DNA from: a virus
IMG/VR virus record: IMGVR_UViG_3300042301_002266
Location: 1-64,000 of that record
Length of the DNA: 64,000 nucleotides
Reading direction: 5' to 3' (one strand)
The position numbers were made by a program, and so were the translations under genes. Within the stretch, counting starts at the first letter, position 1. Every line of letters starts with the position of its first letter. Positions 58,668 to 64,000 of this stretch are shown in pieces. The notes under the pieces were generated by a model. It searched no databases. It was not told the DNA's origin and saw only the letters and a program-made list of their open reading frames with translations.

Positions 58668-58915
58668 TGGCAGCAGGTAGTGCATCAGATATTCCAGATT
58701 CCAAGTCTGATTACTGTCCTTGCAATAGATGTACTCTAGCTCGTAAACAAGGCAGACAAGAAATTATTAGACTTGTTCGTGAATTACACACACCAGTAAC
58801 TGATGGTGGCTGCGGTGATCCTGAGTGTTGTTCTTCAAGTGATTCTGAAGAATTTTGTAGCGAGTGTAACAACTATGATTATCCCTGCTCAACTATTAAA
58901 GCATTAGAAGGATAG
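58667..58915 (+). CDS. Cys-rich small protein
   Basis: 82 residues from ATG 58667. Cys pairs: YCPCNRC near residue 17, GCGDPECC near 49 and FCSECNNYDYPCST near 64. The final EFCSECN-x-x-YPCST pattern recurs in actinophage small proteins of unknown function. Several zinc sites are likely. Confidence 0.6.
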   Translation: MAAGSASDIPDSKSDYCPCNRCTLARKQGRQEIIRLVRELHTPVTDGGCGDPECCSSSDSEEFCSECNNYDYPCSTIKALEG

Positions 58916-58917
58916 AA

Positions 58918-59196
58918 ATGAATAAAACAGAATTAGAAAGCTTAATTTATTACGAAACAGATGAAGAGATTATGCTCATGGACGGATTTGAAGAAGCATT
59001 TATTGGTTTCTCTAGACGTTGTGGTCAACCTACGTTAGCAACTTATTCTTTTGACAAGATGATTCAGGTACTTGTTGAGCGTGATGACATGGACGTAATA
59101 GAAGCTGAAGAATATATTTCTTACAACTGTGCTGGTGCCTGGATGGGTGAACTAACCCCAGTTATTTTATATGAACATGGAGAGTATAATGGTTAA
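58918..59196 (+). CDS. Conserved phage hypothetical protein
   Basis: 92 residues. DGFEEAFIGFSRRCGQPTLA near residue 21 and DVIEAEEYISYNCAGAWMGE near 59 form the pattern of a small phage protein family (D-x-A-x-x-G ... EA-EY-x-x-N-x-x-GAW-GE). I recall its presence in many phages without assigned function. It overlaps the next gene by eight bases. Confidence 0.62.
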   Translation: MNKTELESLIYYETDEEIMLMDGFEEAFIGFSRRCGQPTLATYSFDKMIQVLVERDDMDVIEAEEYISYNCAGAWMGELTPVILYEHGEYNG

Positions 59197-59392
59197 GGAA
59201 ACACCAAGAAAAAGTTATTTTATTAAGTCAACAGATGAACTAACTGATATTTATATAAATGGTCTAAGAACCTATGTTAAAAATCGTTTAGGTGAAACTG
59301 AGATGCACATGGAAGACTTTGCGGTAGAAGCAGCAAACTTTGCAGAATGTTTTTATGCAACAATGACTGCTCTGCCAAGGGACAATGCGTGA
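59189..59392 (+). CDS. Small hypothetical protein
   Basis: 67 residues starting at ATG 59189 with GGAG upstream. A basic N-terminus (KETPRKSYFIK) then helical and acidic (EDFAVEAANFAECFYATM). No family recognised. Its stop overlaps the GTG start of a tiny membrane protein. Confidence 0.5.
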   Translation: MVKETPRKSYFIKSTDELTDIYINGLRTYVKNRLGETEMHMEDFAVEAANFAECFYATMTALPRDNA

Positions 59393-59502
59393 AGCTTTCA
59401 CACTCAGTTGCTGAGTTATTAATTTTAACCTTTGTAGCATTAAACTGCTATGTAAATGTAAGAAGATATGTATGGGATAGGAGGAAGCGTAATGGAATTT
59501 GA
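59389..59502 (+). CDS. 37-residue single-pass membrane peptide
   Basis: GTG start 59389 overlapping TGA (GTGA). A hydrophobic segment (AELLILTFVALNCYVNV) is followed by a basic stretch (RRYVWDRRKRN), giving an N-out/C-in topology by the positive-inside rule. It overlaps the next start. Possibly a pinholin-like or regulatory peptide; it is not listed by length-limited ORF calling. Confidence 0.5.
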   Translation: MKLSHSVAELLILTFVALNCYVNVRRYVWDRRKRNGI

Positions 59503-59734
59503 GCTTCACCACGAAAAAGATGCTGGTCCAGTAGTCCGTTGGTTTGCAACAAAACTATTAAGTATTATGCACAAAATAGAAAAGCCCCTATATGACTATG
59601 CAGATATGTACACAGCAGTATGGGATGACTATGAAGATGAAGATAGCCTTTCTGTGCCACACAATCAAATGGGAATATTTGACAACTTAGAAACTTTACC
59701 ACAATTTGAACAACTAACAGAGGACTTAATTTAA
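59492..59734 (+). CDS. Small acidic hypothetical protein
   Basis: 80 residues from ATG 59492 with AGGAGG seven bases upstream; the longer frame from 59468 is rejected. Mostly helical and acidic in the second half (WDDYEDEDSLS), ending in FEQLTEDLI. Unknown. Confidence 0.5.
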   Translation: MEFELHHEKDAGPVVRWFATKLLSIMHKIEKPLYDYADMYTAVWDDYEDEDSLSVPHNQMGIFDNLETLPQFEQLTEDLI

Positions 59735-59904
59735 TGTCTGAAAATGAATATTATTACAGAGATCAAATGCGTGAACTGCAAAATGTAAATATGTTTGTAA
59801 GAGTAAATACTTTAAGAAGTGTTTTGAATAAACTTGAATGGATTAAAGAAAATGATGGAAGCATAGATCATGCTATTGAATTTATTAAATCGGAGTTAAA
59901 GTGA
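59734..59904 (+). CDS. 56-residue hypothetical protein
   Basis: TAATG-coupled to the previous gene. Helical (RDQMRELQNVNMFVRVNTLR) with Tyr/Glu-rich N-terminus. The last residues are IKSELK and the TGA overlaps the GTG start of the next gene. Confidence 0.48.
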   Translation: MSENEYYYRDQMRELQNVNMFVRVNTLRSVLNKLEWIKENDGSIDHAIEFIKSELK

Positions 59905-60038
59905 TACAAAAAGTTTTAAGGTATGCAGAACATTTAGGTTTAGATAAAGAAGAGTTATTAGAAATGACAATGTTAGAAGCAATGTTATTAATTGAACAAA
60001 CAAAAGATATGTGGAAGGAAGTAAAACAAATTGGGTAA
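59901..60038 (+). CDS. 45-residue helical hypothetical protein
   Basis: GTG start overlapping TGA. VLRYAEHLGLDKEELLEMTM then LEAMLLIEQTKDMWKE, an all-helical peptide. It overlaps the next TTG start. Part of a chain of tiny coupled genes. Confidence 0.42.
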   Translation: MIQKVLRYAEHLGLDKEELLEMTMLEAMLLIEQTKDMWKEVKQIG

Positions 60039-60159
60039 GCATCACGATAAAGTTGCAAGAGCATTAGAAATTAGAATTAAAAATGTTCCTAATAGAAGCG
60101 GATATAATACTCCTGGATCAATGAATAAAAGAAAAACTGGATACAGTAAATCAAGATAA
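60031..60159 (+). CDS. 42-residue basic hypothetical peptide
   Basis: TTG start 60031, chain-coupled to the previous gene with GGAAGG upstream. Basic (KHHDKVARALEIRIK ... MNKRKTGYSKSR). The start codon is uncertain, so the gene is the least secure in the chain. Confidence 0.35.
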   Translation: MGKHHDKVARALEIRIKNVPNRSGYNTPGSMNKRKTGYSKSR

Positions 60160-60160
60160 C

Positions 60161-60190
60161 TTGACATTCTATTATTAACTATGTTAAGAT
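60161..60190 (+). promoter_or_regulatory. Promoter TTGACA-N18-TAAGAT, leaderless start at 60197
   Basis: Perfect -35, TGT-extended -10, six bases, ATG. It is the clearest full example of the leaderless arrangement in the window. Confidence 0.72.
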
Positions 60191-60196
60191 AGAATA

Positions 60197-60700
60197 ATGC
60201 GATTCAAAACCTTGGTTTTGATTCCCGTTATTGCGGTTCTTGCAACATTTGTTGTATCCCTACCAGTAACCCAGAATCAAACCAGTGCTAATGAGGCACC
60301 GCAAAAAATAAAGTTAGTTGTAAGAACAACTGACACAGATAGAACAAGGCAAGTTGCAGCATCAAGATCTGCACAAAGATTTGCCTTCGGAACCCCAGCA
60401 TATAATAAACAGTTCGCTGCTTTTTATATGAAAGATAAATATAAGTGGGGTAACAAAGAACATTCCTGTTTAGTAAAGCTCTGGAACCGTGAAAGCGGTT
60501 GGCGACAAAACGCACATAATAAGAGCTCTGGAGCACATGGAATACCTCAGTCCCTGCCAGGTAAGAAGATGGCATCAATGGGTTCTGATTGGAAAACAAA
60601 TCCTGAAACACAAATAAAATGGGGTTTGAAATATATAAAGGGGAGATATAAAACACCATGTAATGCTTTAGGGCATTCTAATAAACACAACTGGTACTAA
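60197..60700 (+). CDS. Secreted lytic transglycosylase (SLT/Rpf-like)
   Basis: 167 residues. A signal peptide (about residues 1-31; basic start and LVLIPVIAVLATFVV core). The mature domain has LWNRESGWRQNAHNK with catalytic Glu99, SGAHGIPQSLPGKKMASMG and WGLKYIKGRYKTPCNALGHS. This matches the lysozyme-fold transglycosylase domain common in actinobacterial resuscitation-promoting and phage wall hydrolases. It cleaves glycan strands. It complements the M23 endopeptidase, and secretion by the host Sec system would not need a holin. Confidence 0.87.
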   Translation: MRFKTLVLIPVIAVLATFVVSLPVTQNQTSANEAPQKIKLVVRTTDTDRTRQVAASRSAQRFAFGTPAYNKQFAAFYMKDKYKWGNKEHSCLVKLWNRESGWRQNAHNKSSGAHGIPQSLPGKKMASMGSDWKTNPETQIKWGLKYIKGRYKTPCNALGHSNKHNWY

Positions 60701-60702
60701 CC

Positions 60703-60740
60703 AGATGTCCTGAGCAAAGACATTAAACTGCTCACCATCT
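60703..60740 (+). other. Two-part hairpin before the second tRNA cluster
   Basis: AGATG (60703-60707) pairs with CATCT (60736-60740), and TGAGCA (60711-60716) with TGCTCA (60729-60734). It follows the transglycosylase gene by three bases and abuts tRNA-CAT, so it may be a weak terminator or a processing signal. Confidence 0.5.
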
Positions 60741-60741
60741 A

Positions 60742-60815
60742 GGGGTGTTAGCTTAGTTGGTTAAAGCCCTGAACTCATAATTCAGTAATCGTTGGTTCAA
60801 GTCCAACACACCCTA
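60742..60815 (+). tRNA. tRNA with CAT anticodon (elongator Met or Ile2)
   Basis: Acceptor GGGGTGT/ACACCCT (one G-U), D arm GCTT/AAGC, anticodon stem CTGAA/TTCAG with loop CTCATAA (CAT at 60776-60778), T arm GTTGG-TTCAAGT-CCAAC. The stem lacks the three G-C pairs of initiator tRNA. Elongator Met versus lysidine-modified Ile cannot be decided by eye. Confidence 0.85.
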
Positions 60816-60841
60816 CGTTAATGTAGTATAATTTAATACAC

Positions 60842-60913
60842 GCCTCTTTAGCTCAGTGGTAGAGCAACGCTCTTGTAAAGCGTAGGTCTTCAGTTCAAGT
60901 CTGAAAAGGGGCT
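60842..60913 (+). tRNA. tRNA-Thr (TGT)
   Basis: Acceptor GCCTCTT/AAGGGGC (one T-G pair), D stem GCTC/GAGC, anticodon stem ACGCT/AGCGT with loop CTTGTAA (TGT, 60874-60876), T arm TTCAG-TTCAAGT-CTGAA. CCA is not encoded. Confidence 0.88.
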
Positions 60914-60916
60914 CTA

Positions 60917-61014
60917 GGTGGCAGGAAGTCGTCCTTAGTGATGGTTGATAGTTACAGTTACGAGTCCAGAGAGACACGTTTGCCAGTGTAGGTAAATAAG
61001 GTCTTCCTGTCACC
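60917..61014 (+). ncRNA. Candidate structured RNA, about 98 bases, of unknown class
   Basis: Ends pair in a 12-bp stem (60917-60928 with 61003-61014, one G-U). Inside are CCTTA/TAAGG (60933-60937 with 60997-61001) and ACAC/GTGT (60974-60977 with 60986-60989), and the rest is not coding. It does not fold as a tRNA (no T-loop consensus). It lies three bases after tRNA-Thr, with the thioredoxin gene starting 21 bases after its end, so it may be a processed small RNA or a leader structure. Confidence 0.55.
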
Positions 61015-61035
61015 GTTTATTTAAAAGGAGAAAGT

Positions 61036-61329
61036 ATGAATATCGAAGAGTTTAATGAATTAGTTAAAGAAGGAACTACAATTGTAGATTTCTGGGCAGA
61101 GTGGTGTGGTCCATGTAAAATGGTTTCACCAGTACTAGATGAAATTGCACAAGAAACTGGATCAAAGCTAATTAAGATTGATGTAGACAATGAGCCAGAG
61201 TTAGCAAAAGAGTTTGGAATTTCTGGAATTCCAGCAATTATGATATATAATGATGGAGTAAGAACAAAATCAATTGTTGGTGCAAAACCAAAACCAGCTT
61301 TAAAGAAAGTACTATTTGACAATGTTTAA
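61036..61329 (+). CDS. trxA: Thioredoxin
   Basis: 97 residues, SD AAAAGGAGAAAG. Active site WCGPC (near residues 22-26) and cis-Pro in GISGIPAIMIY. It reduces disulfides; the likely client is the class II ribonucleotide reductase at 3685, whose C-terminal Cys pair needs a reductant. It directly follows the structured RNA and overlaps the next gene by eight bases. Confidence 0.93.
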   Translation: MNIEEFNELVKEGTTIVDFWAEWCGPCKMVSPVLDEIAQETGSKLIKIDVDNEPELAKEFGISGIPAIMIYNDGVRTKSIVGAKPKPALKKVLFDNV

Positions 61330-61594
61330 GAAAAAAAAGCAAGATATCATGTTGGTAGAAGAGTATCAGTATCGTGCAGTAATTACTTACATGGCACAGA
61401 AGCAAGTGTATAGAGCATCCGTACAACGTAGAATTGGTATTAATGAATGGGTAAAAGTACAATGCGGTCTTAAAGGTGTTAACTTTGCATCTAAAGAACA
61501 AGCAGAAGGTGCTGCAAAACATAAAATTAGAGTACAAAAAAGTCTTGATGATCAAGTTAAGAGTCCTATTTCTTATATCATCTATGACGATTAA
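61322..61594 (+). CDS. Small basic hypothetical protein
   Basis: 90 residues from ATG 61322, overlapping the thioredoxin stop. Basic N-terminus (FKKKKQD), then strand-rich EEYQYRAVITYMAQKQVYR and basic helix. Unknown family; an ATG at 61349 is an alternative start. Confidence 0.5.
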   Translation: MFKKKKQDIMLVEEYQYRAVITYMAQKQVYRASVQRRIGINEWVKVQCGLKGVNFASKEQAEGAAKHKIRVQKSLDDQVKSPISYIIYDD

Positions 61595-61595
61595 A

Positions 61596-61604
61596 TGGTA
61601 AAAT
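61596..61604 (+). promoter_or_regulatory. Extended -10 promoter (TGGTAAAAT), leaderless start at 61612
   Basis: TGG-TAAAAT, seven bases, ATG; the same box as at 29802 in front of another tail gene. No SD. Confidence 0.55.
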
Positions 61605-61611
61605 AGGTATT

Positions 61612-64000
61612 ATGGCTTCTAAGCAATTTAAGGTACCAATTAATTTAGTTAATTTAACTTCTGATCCCTCAGGAGCAATAGAGGGTGACATTTACTGGAA
61701 CTCTGCAGACAATAAACTTAGAATATATTATGATTCAGCATGGAATGACGTATCCTCTGGTGGGGGTGGTGAAGGTGTAGCATCTGATAGCTTTAAAACT
61801 ATATCAGTAACTGGTCAATCTAATGTTGTAGCAGACTCATCTACAGATACTTTAAGCCTTGTAGCAGGTACAAACGTATCTATTACAACAGATGCTATCA
61901 ATGACTCCATAACCATTAACTCTACTGCAGCACTTACATCTGTTGATTCTATTACATATCCAGATTATATTACATTTGATACCACCCCAGAAACCGTTCC
62001 AACTGCAACAGGCTCTATTTTTTGGGACGATGGAGACGGTCTTTTAGCAACAGTTTTAAATGCAAATGTAACTATTGGATTAGGACAAGAACAGGTAGCC
62101 TTAGTTAAAAATGCTACAGGTGCATCTATTGCTAAGGGTAAAGTTGTATACATAAATGGTGCTGCTGGTCAAAGACCAACGATTGCACTATCTGATGCTG
62201 ATACAGAAGCAACATCTTCTAAAACATTTGGCTTAACAGCAGAAGCGATTGCAGACGGTGCAGAAGGATTTGTAGCAACCTTTGGGGTTTTGCGTGGAGT
62301 TAATACTCTTGGATTAACTGCAGGTGCTGCTTTGTGGCTATCTTCAACCGCAGGTTCATATACAACAACGGTACCAGCAGAGCCAGCACACTCTGTATTT
62401 CTTGGATATGTAGTTAAGGCTCATCAAACAGCAGGTGAAATTTTTGTAAACATTCAAAATGGCTATGAGCTAACAGAACTTCATGGTGTAGTAATTGAAG
62501 CAGATGAAAGTTTAACAGACAATGAGGTTCTTGCTTATGATACAACATCAGGACTATGGAAAAATCAAACAGCAGTAGAAGCAGGACTTTTAGATACTTC
62601 TGCAACAGAACAAACAAAGGCTGGTAATTTAATCCTTAGTGGAGACCTTACCGTAGCAACTGACATTTTTTCAACAGGATTAAATCTTGTTATATCAAAT
62701 GATGAAGTTGTTTCATTTAGTACATTAAATAATAATGCAGGTATTTCAGAAGATACTGGATTTACTATTACAACAAATGGAATTGCAACTTCAAAAGTCT
62801 GGATATTTGACAATAGCGGAAATCTTACATTTCCAGATGCTTCAAATCAGACCACCGCATTCCTGGGAATGTCTGCTTATAGCACAACAAACCTATCTGA
62901 AGGAACCAATCTTTATTACACGGACGAAAGAGCACAAGATGCAGTTGGAAATAATCTTGGAACTGGATTGTCCTACAACGACAGCACAGGAGCAATATCC
63001 AATTCTGGAGTCCTTGACCTAACTGGCACAGCAAATGAAATTGTTGTAAGTGCTTCAACTGGTAGTATTACAATTGGAATCCCAGACTCCCCAATTTTTG
63101 TTACCCCAACCATTGGTGTTGCAACAGCAACATCTATAAATGGAACAACCATTCCATCCTCAAAAACTTTAGTTGTAACAACTGATATTGGTTCATCTGT
63201 TCAAGCATATAGTGCTGTTCTAGCAGGAATAAATACTCTTGGAGCAGGAACTGGTTTCTTAAAAAATACTGGAGGTACATGGTCATATGATAATTCAACA
63301 TACGCACCTCTGGCTTCCCCAACATTCACTGGTACAGTAACAATTCCTGCAGGTGCAGATATTTCTGGGTACCTAACAACATCTTCTGCTGCCTCTACAT
63401 ATGCAACAACAGCATCTCTGTCTAACTACCAAACATTAGATGGAGATCTTAGTGCGATTGGAGCGATATCAAGTGGGGTAGGTTTATTAAAAAGAGTTGC
63501 TCAAGACACATGGACTATTGATACAAACACATATATAACAGCAAGCTCTCCAACCATAAATACGTCAATAATTTCAGGAACATCTACCTTTAACTTAATA
63601 AACACAACTGCAACTACAGTAAACTTTGCAGGTGCTGCAACAGCACTAACCATTGGATCAAATGATGCTGCAGCAATATTAACATTAAAGGCTCCAACAA
63701 TTGTAGGAACAGCAACATCTCAGGATATATTTAATACTGTTGCAACTACCGTTAATATTGCAGGTGCCACAACTACCCTTGTGATCGGTGGCACTCCAAC
63801 AGGGGCTGTTTCAGCAACTTTATTTGGTAACACAACATCAAGTGGAAATACTAAAACTATAAACATAGGAACTGGCGGTGCATCAGGATCTGTTACTAAC
63901 ATAAACATTGGATCTTCAACATCAGGTGCAACTGGAACAGTAAGCGTTTATCCAACAACAACATTTAGTGGAGTTGTAAATGTGCCTTACCCAACAAGTG
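61612..64000 (+). CDS. Large tail fibre protein, 3' end outside window
   Basis: The frame is open from ATG 61612 to the window end (at least 796 residues). The N-terminus FKVPINLVNLTSDPSGAIEG then GDIYWNSADNKLRIYYD is a fibre N-terminal domain. Inside are LTGTANEIVVSAST near residue 470 (as at 2219-2330), FLGYVVKAHQTAGEIFVNI near 263 and STYAPLASPTFTGTVTIPAG near 562, the last being the 'ASP-x-FTGTV' motif of many fibres. From about residue 650 there are repeats with T-x-NFAGA-x-T-x-LTIG / VNIAGATTTLVIGG. It is likely trimeric and may continue into receptor-binding modules. Confidence 0.85.
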   Translation, partial: MASKQFKVPINLVNLTSDPSGAIEGDIYWNSADNKLRIYYDSAWNDVSSGGGGEGVASDSFKTISVTGQSNVVADSSTDTLSLVAGTNVSITTDAINDSITINSTAALTSVDSITYPDYITFDTTPETVPTATGSIFWDDGDGLLATVLNANVTIGLGQEQVALVKNATGASIAKGKVVYINGAAGQRPTIALSDADTEATSSKTFGLTAEAIADGAEGFVATFGVLRGVNTLGLTAGAALWLSSTAGSYTTTVPAEPAHSVFLGYVVKAHQTAGEIFVNIQNGYELTELHGVVIEADESLTDNEVLAYDTTSGLWKNQTAVEAGLLDTSATEQTKAGNLILSGDLTVATDIFSTGLNLVISNDEVVSFSTLNNNAGISEDTGFTITTNGIATSKVWIFDNSGNLTFPDASNQTTAFLGMSAYSTTNLSEGTNLYYTDERAQDAVGNNLGTGLSYNDSTGAISNSGVLDLTGTANEIVVSASTGSITIGIPDSPIFVTPTIGVATATSINGTTIPSSKTLVVTTDIGSSVQAYSAVLAGINTLGAGTGFLKNTGGTWSYDNSTYAPLASPTFTGTVTIPAGADISGYLTTSSAASTYATTASLSNYQTLDGDLSAIGAISSGVGLLKRVAQDTWTIDTNTYITASSPTINTSIISGTSTFNLINTTATTVNFAGAATALTIGSNDAAAILTLKAPTIVGTATSQDIFNTVATTVNIAGATTTLVIGGTPTGAVSATLFGNTTSSGNTKTINIGTGGASGSVTNINIGSSTSGATGTVSVYPTTTFSGVVNVPYPTS

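Noticed and set aside
60917-61014. A sixth tRNA after tRNA-Thr
   Set aside because: The terminal stem is 12 bp and there is no T-loop consensus or cloverleaf, so it is listed as a separate structured RNA.
1-64000. Prophage or temperate phage
   Set aside because: No integrase, repressor, att core or host genes were seen; the window might still lack them by position.

Overview
This window is a contiguous piece of an AT-rich genome of a large tailed double-stranded DNA phage with siphovirus-type tail genes: one major tail protein, a frameshifted pair of tail assembly chaperones, a very long tape measure protein and no sheath gene. About 80 genes are tightly packed, all but one on the plus strand, often sharing start and stop bases (ATGA, TAATG, GTGA). 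I see no integrase, excisionase or repressor, so a lytic life style is likely. An actinobacterial host is inferred, not proven. The grounds are a DUF7455-type zinc protein, HK97/XkdG-type head genes and small Cys-rich proteins typical of actinophages, and many genes whose start codon lies 5 to 8 bases after a -10 box, which implies leaderless mRNAs.

Layout. 1-3372: membrane (holin-like) proteins, a glycosyltransferase and small fibre or virion proteins. 3362-5628: a divergent pair, a minus-strand zinc protein and a class II (B12-dependent) ribonucleotide reductase. 5645-17604: LamG minor tail protein, portal, maturation protease fused to a scaffold, major capsid protein, connector and neck proteins, tail terminator, major tail protein. 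17706-36308: tail chaperones with a CCCAAAC -1 frameshift, a 2160-residue tape measure carrying an M15-like peptidase motif, distal tail and baseplate proteins and a 1571-residue fibre with a tail-collar end. 36318-43147: small virion proteins, an HNH endonuclease, a phosphoesterase, regulators, DnaB-type helicase, DnaG-type primase and ssDNA-binding protein. 43220-52010: DnaE-type DNA polymerase, MazG-like protein, RecA, Cas4/RecB-like Fe-S nuclease, RuvC-like resolvase, a second glycosyltransferase and several zinc-ribbon proteins. 52272-54568: terminase small and large subunits. 54595-61594: accessory genes, a methyltransferase, five tRNAs in two clusters, a lysis or cell-wall module (M23 peptidase, secreted lytic transglycosylase, two related beta-sandwich proteins), a run of very small genes, a candidate structured RNA and a thioredoxin. 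61612-end: the start of another large fibre gene that runs off the window.

How it fits together. Reductase, thioredoxin and MazG-like protein would supply or clean up dNTPs. Helicase, primase, SSB, DnaE and RecA/RuvC/Cas4-like proteins form a largely self-sufficient replication and recombination set. Terminase and head and tail genes build the particle, two glycosyltransferases may decorate virion or cell surface, and the tRNAs (including Arg-TCT for AGA codons) suit AT-rich codon use.

The observations most worth following up are the leaderless promoter architecture, a probable scaffold gene nested in frame inside the protease gene with a perfect Shine-Dalgarno sequence, a 98-base structured RNA next to tRNA-Thr, a small beta-domain repeated across several virion proteins, and long out-of-phase overlaps downstream of leaderless genes.
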